Under the pieces are notes generated by a model. That model saw only the letters and a list, made by a program, of their open reading frames with translations. It was not told the origin of the DNA and did no database searches. The translations under genes were made by a program, and so were the position numbers. A stretch of 64,000 bases of DNA, from positions 31,890-95,889 of IMG/VR virus record IMGVR_UViG_3300037847_002819; one strand, 5' to 3'. Positions 1-6,887 of the stretch are shown here, piece by piece (position 1 is the first letter of the stretch; every line of letters begins with the position of its first letter). Origin of the DNA: a virus.

Positions 1-494
1 TAATGACCATAAATAGGTTCTTCGTCATCGCTTGCAACAACAACCTTTTTTCCTCCTCTTTTAACTTCATCAAATGAAGTAGGAGTATGGAAAAGAATAT
101 TTCTAGGATTTAATTTACTTTTAGGTTGTTCGAAAATTGCTAATTTATCTTGTATTTTTTCCAAGTCTTCAAGATTGTCTTTTGTTAAAACCTTCTTTCC
201 TTTAATAGCCTTAGCAATATCTTTCAAAACTTCAAATACTCCTTTATCTCCTTTATTACGAGAATTAGGCCGCCTATACGCAGAAGTAACATGTTGTTCT
301 AATTGACCAAATAAAGTATTAGGAACTGCTTTTTTTCCTTGTTTTGTTTTTCTTCCTTCTGATTGAATATCTTTATCGCTAATCCCTTTACATTTAGTTT
401 CCCATGCAATATAATCAGCAATAAAATCTAATGTAGGACTATCAACGGTATTGCCGAAACCATCACTTGTTCGTGCTTTCTTCTTACTCGGCAT
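1..494 (-). CDS. Partial hypothetical protein, continues beyond left edge
   Basis: An open frame starts at the ATG whose complement is at 492-494 (MPSKKKARTSDGFGN...) and runs without a stop to the window edge, giving at least 164 residues. The N-terminus is lysine-rich; the body is mixed helical and charged (QLEQHVTSAYRR, DNLEDLEKIQDKL). It overlaps the preceding gene by 11 bases, so it is the next member of the same minus-strand operon, but it lacks the MSW tag of that operon. I do not recognise the family. Its place after the tagged proteins and before the unseen late genes suggests a virion or packaging role, but that is inference. Confidence 0.75.
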   Translation of the reverse strand, partial: MPSKKKARTSDGFGNTVDSPTLDFIADYIAWETKCKGISDKDIQSEGRKTKQGKKAVPNTLFGQLEQHVTSAYRRPNSRNKGDKGVFEVLKDIAKAIKGKKVLTKDNLEDLEKIQDKLAIFEQPKSKLNPRNILFHTPTSFDEVKRGGKKVVVASDDEEPIYGH

Positions 495-855
495 CTTCAT
501 CTTCCTCCTTCTTTTTGTGTGAATATCTTAAATTTATTATGTTGGGTGTGGCAGTGCTAACCGCCCCTGCTTCTCTTAGGAGAACATCGGTATAAGAAGA
601 TTCTTGCTTTTTAATTTCTGACATTACCTGTTGTAATAATTCACCTAGACTATATGCTTCAAGAGTTTTTTTACCGTCAACAGTAACGAAGTATTTACCT
701 CCGCCTTTTTGACGAACCTTGACATATCCTGTATCATGGTGCAAAGACATATTAGTTCCGCCTTTGCCGACACCGCCTTTAATGTCACCTTCTAAACCTA
801 ATGCTTCTAGAAACTCTCTAGGAGTCATCATTTTGAGAATGTTAAACCAATTCAT
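484..855 (-). CDS. Tagged small protein 11 (MNWFNILK N-terminus)
   Basis: 123 residues. It begins MNWFNILKM, a variant of the M-[S/T]-W-x-x-[I]-[L]-K tag shared by eleven genes of this operon (Asn instead of Ser/Thr). The body has a glycine-rich stretch (DIKGGVGKGG), a basic beta-like segment and an acidic lysine/glutamate tail ending KKKEEDEDAE. The start overlaps the upstream stop as ATGA. Function unknown; no enzyme motif is visible. Confidence 0.8.
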   Translation of the reverse strand: MNWFNILKMMTPREFLEALGLEGDIKGGVGKGGTNMSLHHDTGYVKVRQKGGGKYFVTVDGKKTLEAYSLGELLQQVMSEIKKQESSYTDVLLREAGAVSTATPNIINLRYSHKKKEEDEDAE

Positions 856-1148
856 TCATTGTCCTCCTGTAACATTCCCCAAGCCATTCCCTGTTCTTCT
901 TGGTATGAATCATCCATCATTTGAATAGTAGTTTTCAAATCGTTTATAGCACCTAATAATTCATTAATTGTTTTATTAATTTCTGTATCTCCGGCTTTAT
1001 TATCCTTAGAAAAATATATGTCTCTTAATTTCCTACTGATATAACTTAGCGAATTCTGTATTTCTTCGTGGTCTTCTAATACATCTGTTAATCTAGCCAT
1101 TCCTGAAAAACTAGTAATTTCCTTTTTCAGAATGGTTTGCCAAGACAT
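852..1148 (-). CDS. Tagged small protein 10 (MSWQTILK N-terminus)
   Basis: 98 residues, beginning MSWQTILKKE, the operon's shared tag. After the tag it looks mostly alpha-helical (LEDHEEIQNSLSYISRKLRD and a second helix around INELLGAINDLKTTIQMM). Its stop overlaps the next start (ATGA), implying translational coupling. Unknown family. Confidence 0.8.
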   Translation of the reverse strand: MSWQTILKKEITSFSGMARLTDVLEDHEEIQNSLSYISRKLRDIYFSKDNKAGDTEINKTINELLGAINDLKTTIQMMDDSYQEEQGMAWGMLQEDNE

Positions 1149-1157
1149 TGTTTCCCC

Positions 1158-1475
1158 TCAAATATTTTCATCAATAAATTTAACGCTATCATCAGGGTTT
1201 CCAGCAAACATTTGCGCTCTTTCGACTAACTCTAAAGCAAGCCTAGCAGTTTTTTGAAATTCTTTAGAAGTGTTTTTTAATTTAGCAGTTAACTTACTCC
1301 ATTCATTCTTTTCTTCATCTGATAACATATTATAAGTTCTTCCTCTTGTCATCAAACCTAATTTAAGACTGATACTTTCAGTTTCATTTCTCAACTTTTC
1401 TAAATGCTCCCCTGCTTCTAATATTTCTTCTGTTATGGATTCATAATCCTTTTTTACAATATCAAACCAACTCAT
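1158..1475 (-). CDS. Tagged small protein 9 (MSWFDIVK N-terminus)
   Basis: 105 residues from the ATG at 1473-1475 (MSWFDIVKKDY). An in-frame ATG three codons upstream (1484) is possible. The inner start is preferred because GATGATT lies just before it at normal ribosome-site spacing and because it aligns the tag with its ten relatives. The body is strongly helical and coiled-coil-like (EEILEAGEHLEKLRNETESI). Function unknown. Confidence 0.8.
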   Translation of the reverse strand: MSWFDIVKKDYESITEEILEAGEHLEKLRNETESISLKLGLMTRGRTYNMLSDEEKNEWSKLTAKLKNTSKEFQKTARLALELVERAQMFAGNPDDSVKFIDENI

Positions 1476-1476
1476 T

Positions 1477-1839
1477 TTAATCATCTCTCAAATGCGATAA
1501 ATATTCTATTTCGGGGTCTAAAGCATCTTCTATTGCTTCTGGGAAATCAATATCTTTGAAATTGAATCCATGTAATTCAAGTCTTTTTGTGAATCTTTCA
1601 TCCCTTTCTAATCTATCCGGTATTTCATCATTTAACATTTCTCTAATTTCTTTATCTGATTTACCTTCTCTCATAGCATCAGCGATTAAATCCAATGCGT
1701 GTCGTCTAAAACCCATACCTGCAAATTTACCATCATAATCATAATTGAGTTCATCTCCAAGATAAATAGCGGTTAGTTCTGTTGCATTAGCAACATCAGT
1801 CAACATATTGTCTTTTTTGATAATATTTTTCCATGACAT
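1477..1839 (-). CDS. Tagged small protein 8 (MSWKNIIK N-terminus)
   Basis: 120 residues from the ATG at 1837-1839 (MSWKNIIKKDN). A longer GTG-start reading exists (1848), but AGGTGA directly before the inner ATG acts as its ribosome site, and the tag aligns only from here. The body is acidic and helical (MREGKSDKEIREMLNDEIPD) and ends with an Asp/Glu-rich segment. Unknown family. Confidence 0.8.
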   Translation of the reverse strand: MSWKNIIKKDNMLTDVANATELTAIYLGDELNYDYDGKFAGMGFRRHALDLIADAMREGKSDKEIREMLNDEIPDRLERDERFTKRLELHGFNFKDIDFPEAIEDALDPEIEYLSHLRDD

Positions 1840-1848
1840 TTTTTTCAC

Positions 1849-2097
1849 CTAATCGCCTAGAGAAATACCTAAAGCATCTAAATCTGCTACTTCTTTTGCC
1901 TCTAGTATTTTCTTCTTTTGCTCAATCAACTTTTGCTTTTCATCCACTTCTCGCAACATTTGGTAAAGTTCTTTTTGGGTTTTACGCCTTAGTTTTTCCA
2001 ACTCTTGTTTTTTTCTATCCTCAACCATTTGTTGTCCGGCTCTTTCACGATAGTCGAATGTTTGACTTCCAACTTTAATTACATCTTCCCATGTCAT
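1849..2097 (-). CDS. Tagged small protein 7 (MTWEDVIK N-terminus)
   Basis: 82 residues from the ATG at 2095-2097 (MTWEDVIKVGSQ), with GATGATT as ribosome site. The frame is open six codons further upstream, but the tag alignment supports the inner start. From residue about 25 it is one long basic coiled coil (QELEKLRRKTQKELYQMLRE, then KQKLIEQKKKILEAKE). Function unknown. Confidence 0.8.
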   Translation of the reverse strand: MTWEDVIKVGSQTFDYRERAGQQMVEDRKKQELEKLRRKTQKELYQMLREVDEKQKLIEQKKKILEAKEVADLDALGISLGD

Positions 2098-2098
2098 A

Positions 2099-2380
2099 CT
2101 AATCATCCATCCCAAATATTTCTCTTAATTCATCACGCAATTGTTCATATCTTTTGGAATCAATTTTACCTTTCATAAACAACCTGCCTATTTTTTCTAT
2201 TCCTTGTTGATAGGTATGCGCCCCTGTTTGTAGTTCGGGCGACCTTGTGGAATAGTCATCCCTTGCTGATGTTGGTTCTTCATAAGAAGGACTCATGCCA
2301 TATTCTCTAAACGATTTAGGGTCTATGTTTCTTTCATTATCAGAAATCTTTCTTCTTTTTATTATGTCTTCCCAACTCAT
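2099..2380 (-). CDS. Tagged small protein 6 (MSWEDIIK N-terminus)
   Basis: 93 residues, starting MSWEDIIKRRKIS. The middle is polar and likely disordered (SPSYEEPTSARDDYSTRSPE). The last third is a predicted helix (IEKIGRLFMKGKIDSKRYEQ, then LRDELREIFGM), reminiscent of short oligomerisation (SHOCT-like) tails, a resemblance only. The start overlaps the stop of the tiny gene at 2377-2484 as ATGA. Confidence 0.8.
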   Translation of the reverse strand: MSWEDIIKRRKISDNERNIDPKSFREYGMSPSYEEPTSARDDYSTRSPELQTGAHTYQQGIEKIGRLFMKGKIDSKRYEQLRDELREIFGMDD

Positions 2381-2484
2381 TTCTTACCACCTGCGATTAA
2401 ATCTTTTTTGAGTTCTTTTTCTGCTTTATCTAATTCTTTAGACTTAGCATCAAACCAAGTATCTAGTAATGTGCATCTTGTCAT
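2377..2484 (-). CDS. Very small lysine-rich protein (35 aa), untagged
   Basis: ATG at 2482-2484 with GGTGATTAAT as ribosome site encodes MTRCTLLDTWFDAKSK and then a charged helix ending in AGGKK. Its TGA overlaps the ATG of the next tagged gene. It is the only gene in the run without the MSW tag, although TW occurs at residues 9-10. Function unknown. Confidence 0.6.
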   Translation of the reverse strand: MTRCTLLDTWFDAKSKELDKAEKELKKDLIAGGKK

Positions 2485-2485
2485 A

Positions 2486-2785
2486 TTAATCACCGTAGTA
2501 TATTTGGCCTTTGTCTCTATTCTGATAGGTTACATCAAATAGTAATTTTTGTGAATATTTTAGATTGGTTTTAACGCCTCTAATCCTTTCTTTTAATGTG
2601 GATAAGATAACCTTCTCTATTTTATCTCTATCATATTCGGGGTAATTATCAAATTCTTGCTTAATGGTGTCCACTACATCATCTAATTCTTTGTATAATT
2701 CATCCATAAATTGCCTTTGGCTATCATCTAATCTATTAGATATGAAATTTCTATCGCTTTTTTTAATCTCATCTTTCCATGTCAT
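2486..2785 (-). CDS. Tagged small protein 5 (MTWKDEIK N-terminus)
   Basis: 99 residues, beginning MTWKDEIKKSDRN. The rest is predicted helical, with an acidic heptad-like stretch (MDELYKELDDVVDTIKQEFD) followed by a basic helix (KVILSTLKERIRGVKTNLKY) and a short beta-like end. Immediate neighbours are only 1 base away on each side. Unknown family. Confidence 0.8.
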   Translation of the reverse strand: MTWKDEIKKSDRNFISNRLDDSQRQFMDELYKELDDVVDTIKQEFDNYPEYDRDKIEKVILSTLKERIRGVKTNLKYSQKLLFDVTYQNRDKGQIYYGD

Positions 2786-2786
2786 A

Positions 2787-3164
2787 TCAATGCCCCCTAA
2801 AACCTGACCCTTTACTCCCCATTTTAGGAGGTTTATTTCTTCGAGTTAATTCTCTTAACTCTTCTTCGGTTGCCCTTCTTCTTGGTTTTGGCTTATCTTC
2901 TTCTTTCATTCTATGTGGCCTATTTTTTCTTGGAGTTCCGAAAGGCTGCCTATAATCCGTTAAAAGACCTGTTCTTCTTCTTTTTTCCCTTCTCGCATCT
3001 CTATGAGACATTTCTTCAGCAGCAATATCTGACGATGAAGCCCTTCTCATATATGCTCTATCTTCTTCGGGAAGTTGAGTTAATTCATCTATTGACTCTA
3101 ATTCTTTTTTTCGCCTTCGCTTTAATTTAGCCCTGTCTAATTTTAATACTTCCTTCCATGTCAT
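2787..3164 (-). CDS. Tagged small protein 4, highly basic (MTWKEVLK)
   Basis: 125 residues, beginning MTWKEVLKLDRAKLKRRRKK. The protein is extremely Arg/Lys-rich and probably disordered (KPKPRRRATEEELRELTRR; basic C-terminus with GSKGSGFRGH). Such composition fits binding to nucleic acid, for example condensing or neutralising packaged DNA, but this is inference. It overlaps the upstream gene by four bases. Confidence 0.8.
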   Translation of the reverse strand: MTWKEVLKLDRAKLKRRRKKELESIDELTQLPEEDRAYMRRASSSDIAAEEMSHRDARREKRRRTGLLTDYRQPFGTPRKNRPHRMKEEDKPKPRRRATEEELRELTRRNKPPKMGSKGSGFRGH

Positions 3165-3484
3165 AGTTTCCCCGCCCTTCTGTCTTTTAATTTTTGATAC
3201 CTTTCTTTTTGGTCTGCGATTAATTTACCCATTTTACTCCGTTCAGTGTCCATCATAGAATCAACTTTTTCTCTTTTCGCTCTCTCTTTCCTTTGCCTCT
3301 TCATTTCTTTTGCTCTTTTACCTGCATCGGGAGCAAAGGGGTCAAATGGTTTTTTAGAAGGAGGCGGTAATTCCTTTTCGGGTTTAGGTTCAATATCAAC
3401 CTCATCCTTTTCTCTAGGATTACGCCTTCTATCTTTATCTCTAATTCTTCTCATATCATCTTTTAGTATATCTTTCCATGTCAT
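3161..3484 (-). CDS. Tagged small protein 3, highly basic (MTWKDILK)
   Basis: 107 residues from the ATG at 3482-3484 (MTWKDILKDDM), with GGTGATT as ribosome site; an upstream in-frame GTG (3496) is part of that site and is not preferred. The rest is very charged: Arg-rich helix (MRRIRDKDRRRNPREKDE), a proline-rich acidic linker (PKPEKELPPPSKKPFDPF), then a basic helix (AKEMKRQRKERAKREK). Function unknown. Confidence 0.8.
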   Translation of the reverse strand: MTWKDILKDDMRRIRDKDRRRNPREKDEVDIEPKPEKELPPPSKKPFDPFAPDAGKRAKEMKRQRKERAKREKVDSMMDTERSKMGKLIADQKERYQKLKDRRAGKL

Positions 3485-3489
3485 AATAA

Positions 3490-3879
3490 TCACCAATCTT
3501 CAGGGTCATTCATCCAACCATCACTTTCAACATTAAGATAGATTTCTAGACCCATACTTTCTGCTACTGATTTTATTTCTTGTGCGTTTGGTTCTTTAAT
3601 CATTTCAATTCTAGATGGGTCTTCTCTAAACTTAGCATATTTATTGAAAAATGCTACAAGAGGGGAATTAGGATGTTTATCAAAAACATTTCTTTTAAAA
3701 CTACTATTTTCCCTCATTCGTGCTTCAAGACCATTATCCCAATCGTTACTATAAAATGTTAGCCAATACTTATCACTATCTCCTATATTTGGGTCATATA
3801 CATAAATATCCCCCACTACCGGAAATCCGTGTTCTCGCTGCGTTGGTATGTTTTGTTTTAATATATCTTTCCAAGTCAT
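3490..3879 (-). CDS. Tagged small protein 2 (MTWKDILK N-terminus)
   Basis: 129 residues, beginning MTWKDILKQNIPTQ. Unlike most siblings its body looks globular, with beta-rich, aromatic segments (YDPNIGDSDKYWLTFYSNDW) and an alternating helix near IEMIKEPNAQEIKSVAESM. Unknown family. It shows that the tag is attached to quite different kinds of domain. Confidence 0.8.
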   Translation of the reverse strand: MTWKDILKQNIPTQREHGFPVVGDIYVYDPNIGDSDKYWLTFYSNDWDNGLEARMRENSSFKRNVFDKHPNSPLVAFFNKYAKFREDPSRIEMIKEPNAQEIKSVAESMGLEIYLNVESDGWMNDPEDW

Positions 3880-3880
3880 A

Positions 3881-4213
3881 TTAATCCCCTCTCAATTCTA
3901 ATAATTTTTCTAATTCAGCCTTTCTTTTCCTATAATCATCATCCATAGCGGTTTCTAATTTTTTAAGACTAACAGTTGTTTGATTAAGTAATTTTAGAGT
4001 ATTATTCACATATCCCTTAAACATCGTGTTTTTATATCTTGATAATTCTTTTTCAGCATCCCTTATACTATCCTCTAAATCATCAAAGTCAGCCTTTTCC
4101 AAAAACTTCAAATATCCTTCTAATGAACGAACATGGCTTTTATTTGCATTCTTAGTTTCTCCAAATACTTTTGTAGTAACTCTTTTCTTTTTAATCTCAT
4201 CTTCCCATGTCAT
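3881..4213 (-). CDS. Tagged small protein 1, first gene of the operon (MTWEDEIK)
   Basis: 110 residues, beginning MTWEDEIKKKRVT. The remainder is a predicted helical bundle or coiled coil (LEGYLKFLEKADFDDLEDSI, RDAEKELSRYKNTM, ETAMDDDYRKRKAELEKLLE). It is the first gene after a non-coding gap and so probably lies next to the operon promoter. Function unknown. Confidence 0.8.
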   Translation of the reverse strand: MTWEDEIKKKRVTTKVFGETKNANKSHVRSLEGYLKFLEKADFDDLEDSIRDAEKELSRYKNTMFKGYVNNTLKLLNQTTVSLKKLETAMDDDYRKRKAELEKLLELRGD

Positions 4214-4350
4214 AATAACCCTTTTCCTGTTTATTGCTTAAAATAAAAACGATTTTTCAAAAAATGTGGCGGAATTTTTTTGGCACTAGCGTCAACTTTT
4301 TTTTATTAATTAATGTATTCCCAGAATAAAATCTTAATCATTTAATATAA
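4214..4350 (-). promoter_or_regulatory. Promoter region of the tagged-protein operon
   Basis: AT-rich gap of 137 bases. On the minus strand a TATA-like TTTTTATTTTAAGC (4236-4249) lies about 25-35 bases before the first ATG, the distance expected for an archaeal promoter with a short or absent leader. The sequence further upstream has long A and T runs. No gene is seen here. Confidence 0.4.
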
Positions 4351-4575
4351 TCATTTAATATTTAATGTAGTTTGTCTTGTATTTGGTGAATAAACATCTG
4401 CTAATTTAGATTTAATCTCTTTAAGTTTCTTTGCTATTTCTTTTAATTTAACCTTGTTATCTTCAGTGGTTTGTATGTTCTTTTTACTTGTATTTGATTT
4501 AATATCCGAAACTATTTCTGTTATTTGTTGATTAATACCTTGTATCATGCTTTGTATGTCATCAGCACTAGTCAT
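4351..4575 (-). CDS. Small coiled-coil protein
   Basis: 74 residues, MTSADDIQSMIQGINQQ onward. It is nearly all predicted helix with heptad-like spacing (DNKVKLKEIAKKLKEIKSKL). No tag, no cysteine motif, no membrane segment. It stands alone between an AT-rich intergenic region upstream and the tagged operon downstream. Function unknown; a scaffold or regulatory coiled coil would fit. Confidence 0.6.
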   Translation of the reverse strand: MTSADDIQSMIQGINQQITEIVSDIKSNTSKKNIQTTEDNKVKLKEIAKKLKEIKSKLADVYSPNTRQTTLNIK

Positions 4576-4725
4576 GTATATCTCGGATTAGGCGAGGGTT
4601 GTAAAACATATAATAATGCCGGTTTAATGGCGAAATAATTAACCTTCAAATGTTAATATTGGTTAATTAACCGTTAAATACAGGCATTTTAATGTTAATA
4701 TAAAAAATAAAAAATTTGGACAAAG
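4576..4725. other. AT-rich intergenic region with short repeats at a strand switch
   Basis: No gene. It contains the 12-base palindrome GGTTAATTAACC (4661-4672) and AATGTTAATAT twice (about 4650 and 4691), with a third partial copy near 4760. It separates leftward from rightward transcription. It could be a divergent promoter region or part of an origin; the repeats are seen, the role is not. Confidence 0.4.
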
Positions 4726-4820
4726 CCATATGGTTGTATAAATAATAATATCAGCCAATTAATGTTAAAAGCATATGGTAGCAACTTTGGTAATGAGGAA
4801 CGAATGGCTACCTTATATGA
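4721..4820. repeat. Intermodule element E1 (degenerate CATATGG inverted repeat)
   Basis: Holds GCCATATGGT (4725-4734) and GCATATGG (4771-4778). The second is followed by arms GGTAGC (4777-4782) and GCTACC (4807-4812) with CTTTGG between them, then a TATA-like TTATATGA (4813-4820). On the left, GG-ACAAAG-CC makes a minimal arm. This is the least regular of six related elements between 4.7 and 8.2 kb. It probably drives the gene at 4892. Confidence 0.55.
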
Positions 4821-4891
4821 AGTCCGAGGTCGAATAGTAGTGGCTTCGGGGATTGAAGCATTAATCTAACACATTTAGGAGTTGATTAAAA

Positions 4892-5380
4892 ATGGAAATA
4901 GAAAAATGGAATGATAAAGTTGCCATGATTATTGCATGGTTAAAGGAAAATGACGCAGGTGCTATGGGACAGGTTATTCAAGTTAATATTGAAGCCGGTA
5001 ATGAAGCACAAACAGATGAAGATAGGAATAGATTTTGGGAGGCAGTTAGAGCCTTGTGTAAAACACTTCCAAATAGCCCTATTAAGAAAGGTCGTGGTTC
5101 AACACTACCTAATGAAGTCCAAGCGGTTTTAGATTCAATATCTGATGAAGTCGCTCAAGCCGCTAGTGATTTTTTTGCTATTGGTGACATGAATATGCTT
5201 CTTTTGAAGCATGGAAAGAGTGGCGGTGGTTTATTCACTGCTGACGAGTATTCTGCATATATGTCACAAACAGTAGTTAATTCTCTCAAGAGGAGATACA
5301 AAGACAAAATTTGGGATGGTAGTCGTCAAGGACTATTAACCCAAGCATTCCCCGTTGAGGAGGTTGACGAGGAAGAATGA
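4892..5380 (+). CDS. Acidic-tailed paralogue A of a three-member family
   Basis: 162 residues. It aligns closely with the gene at 5660 (shared NDAGAMG, DEDRNRFWEAVRALCKTLPN, SPIKKGRGSTL, HGK.GG, WDG) and more distantly with 9213. Predicted helical, no membrane segment, ending in the acidic EEVDEEE. The ribosome site TTAGGAG lies before the ATG. It is a single-gene module: element E1 upstream, a strong hairpin terminator downstream. The family is unknown to me. The conserved core plus acidic tail would suit a DNA-mimic or protein-binding role, which is a guess. Confidence 0.85.
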   Translation: MEIEKWNDKVAMIIAWLKENDAGAMGQVIQVNIEAGNEAQTDEDRNRFWEAVRALCKTLPNSPIKKGRGSTLPNEVQAVLDSISDEVAQAASDFFAIGDMNMLLLKHGKSGGGLFTADEYSAYMSQTVVNSLKRRYKDKIWDGSRQGLLTQAFPVEEVDEEE

Positions 5381-5417
5381 TTGATGCTTTAATCCCCAAG
5401 CCCCAGATTCACCAAAT

Positions 5418-5508
5418 AACCCGCATAGGACTGATAATTCCGATTCTTATATTTATTATCTGTATGATTAATCAGCCTATGCGGGTTATGCCTTATTTTT
5501 TTATTTTA
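5418..5508 (+). terminator. Hairpin terminator of paralogue A
   Basis: A 12-base-pair stem, AACCCGCATAGG (5418-5429) with CCTATGCGGGTT (5476-5487), has a long AT-rich loop and is followed by CCTTATTTTTTTATTTT. It looks like a strong transcription stop after the single gene. Confidence 0.75.
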
Positions 5509-5509
5509 G

Positions 5510-5587
5510 GGTAGTAAAACCAAAGTGTATTCATTACATGAATATTTATTACCATATGGTTGTATCTTTGAGCAACCCTACATATAG
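5510..5587. repeat. Intermodule element E2 (double inverted repeat)
   Basis: Central ACCATATGGT (5551-5560). Left arms GGTAGTAAA (5510-5518) and TTTATTACC (5545-5553), with CAAAG in the loop. Right arms GGTTG (5558-5562) and CAACC (5573-5577), with CTTTG in the loop. A TATA-like CTACATATAG follows at 5578-5587, so the right half probably positions the promoter for 5660. Confidence 0.7.
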
Positions 5588-5659
5588 TAGCACATCGAAT
5601 AGTAGTGGCTCAAAGGGATTGAGTCGGTATTGATGGAGTCAATACAGGAGATGAAAAGA

Positions 5660-6190
5660 ATGGAACAAGAAAAGTGGATAACAAAGTCTAACGAAATTAG
5701 AGCATGGCTTGAGCATAATGATGCAGGGGCTATGGGAGCAGTAATAACAGTAAATCTAGATGCTGGCGATTCAGCCGCATCCGATGAAGACAGAAATCGT
5801 TTTTGGGAAGCAGTTCGGGCATTATGCAAGACCCTCCCAAACTCGCCAATAAAGAAAGGTCGTGGCTCAACGCTAGACCCAGCAATTCAAGCCGTTGTGG
5901 ATTCTGTGAGCAATCGCATTCAAAATGCTTTTGTCACAATTTCTGACGCTGAATTGCTACTTGAAGTAATGCTACCACATGGTAAAACAGGTGGCGCATA
6001 CGCTAACATTGAAGCATTGGCTTCTGATATGGCAACAAAGGCTGTAAGAGTCCTAAAGGCGGCATTGAAAGATGGTCGCTGGGATGGAACAATGAGCGAT
6101 AGTGGACTAACAGGCATGACTCCGCCTATGAAGTCTGATTCCTCTAACGAGGAAGCAACGGAAGAATCCCAAGAGGAGGAAACCGTCTGA
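5660..6190 (+). CDS. Acidic-tailed paralogue B of the same family
   Basis: 176 residues from the ATG at 5660 (MEQEKWITKSNEI). This start is chosen because it aligns with paralogue A and has CAGGAG 9 bases upstream; the frame is open ten codons further back. It shares the NDAGAMG, DEDRNRFWEAVRALCKTLPN and KKGRGSTL blocks, then diverges and ends in a Ser/Glu-rich tail (SNEEATEESQEEETV). Codon use is richer in G and C than in A. Single-gene module with its own element and terminator. Function unknown. Confidence 0.85.
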   Translation: MEQEKWITKSNEIRAWLEHNDAGAMGAVITVNLDAGDSAASDEDRNRFWEAVRALCKTLPNSPIKKGRGSTLDPAIQAVVDSVSNRIQNAFVTISDAELLLEVMLPHGKTGGAYANIEALASDMATKAVRVLKAALKDGRWDGTMSDSGLTGMTPPMKSDSSNEEATEESQEEETV

Positions 6191-6281
6191 TACCGATTCA
6201 ATCCCTTTAAGCCCCATACGATTCCTACGGGCATCCGGTAACACCTGTTAAAATTACAATTGAATCTGAACATAGGTCAAT

Positions 6282-6360
6282 GCGGAAGAGTAGGAAAGGG
6301 GAAACAGTGAGAAAACCAAAGGACACTCACTGTTTCCCCTTCCGCCCACTATTTTTTTTA
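6282..6360 (+). terminator. Hairpin terminator of paralogue B
   Basis: A perfect 14-base-pair stem, GGGGAAACAGTGAG (6298-6311) with CTCACTGTTTCCCC (6326-6339), lies inside an outer GCGGAA/TTCCGC pairing and is followed by a run of eight or more T at about 6352-6359. Confidence 0.8.
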
Positions 6361-6364
6361 ATAG

Positions 6365-6437
6365 GGTTGTGTCAAATACTGCGTATTACCAAAGTATGAC
6401 ACAACCATATGGTAGCGACTTTGTGCTACCTTATCTG
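6365..6437. repeat. Intermodule element E3 (double inverted repeat)
   Basis: Central ACCATATGGT (6404-6413). Left arms GGTTGTGTC (6365-6373) and GACACAACC (6398-6406): nine perfect pairs, CAAAG in the loop. Right arms GGTAGC (6411-6416) and GCTACC (6425-6430), CTTTG in the loop, then TTATCTG. No good coding frame follows on the plus strand, so if the right half is a promoter its product would be a non-coding RNA. Confidence 0.7.
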
Positions 6438-6439
6438 TT

Positions 6440-6472
6440 AAAAAAATAAAGATGGATTTTTATACAGAATCC
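6440..6472 (-). terminator. Terminator of the leftward zinc-ribbon operon
   Basis: Read on the minus strand, GGATT...AATCC (6454-6458 with 6468-6472) is followed by ATCTTTATTTTTTT. It closes the operon 7120 to 6579. Confidence 0.55.
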
Positions 6473-6578
6473 TAACTGTTGCCGCCATCTCAGGCTCAGG
6501 CTTAGGCGACTATACCACCGTATAGTCTCGTTACATTTTGTCCGGTGGGGAACGCATAAAACCACATTCTTTGGACTA
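6473..6578. ncRNA. Hairpin-bearing untranslated region, possible small RNA
   Basis: No gene. It contains a perfect 8-base-pair hairpin GACTATAC-CACC-GTATAGTC (6508-6527). Its loop CCACC could pair with GGTGG near 6552 to make a pseudoknot. It is either a 3' untranslated structure of the leftward operon or a plus-strand RNA driven from element E3. Confidence 0.35.
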
Positions 6579-6737
6579 TCATACATATCTTCTTTTAGAA
6601 GTCAAGGGTTTATCCGGATTTAAAGCACACCCAATGGCAACTTTATCTTTATTCCGTTCATTCATTTTAGCGACATAACCTGCCCACCAAACTTCTCCAG
6701 CCCTAATTTCTGCTCTCATTTTACTTCTTCTATTCAT
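6579..6737 (-). CDS. Small basic protein (52 aa)
   Basis: ATG at 6735-6737 with ribosome site GGAGATGATT; starts MNRRSKMRAEIRAGEVWWAG and ends LTSKRRYV. It directly follows the stop of the zinc-ribbon gene at 6738-6887. Basic and aromatic; function unknown. Confidence 0.6.
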   Translation of the reverse strand: MNRRSKMRAEIRAGEVWWAGYVAKMNERNKDKVAIGCALNPDKPLTSKRRYV

Positions 6738-6887
6738 TTAATCATCTCCATAATTATCCGGTTCATTATCCTTAACATAAGTATCATACAACATAACCCA
6801 TTCACAGTCGTTACAACAAATGAAAACACTACCTGCATAACTCTCTTCTAATTCAGTATTTGCACTACCGCAAGCATCACAAGTCAT
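6738..6887 (-). CDS. Small zinc-ribbon protein (49 aa)
   Basis: Starts MTCDACGSANTELEESYAGS. Cysteine pairs CDAC and CCNDC fit a two-knuckle zinc ribbon; the tail is acidic (KDNEPDNYGDD). Its start overlaps the stop of the upstream gene. Probably a small nucleic-acid- or protein-binding module. Confidence 0.6.
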   Translation of the reverse strand: MTCDACGSANTELEESYAGSVFICCNDCEWVMLYDTYVKDNEPDNYGDD

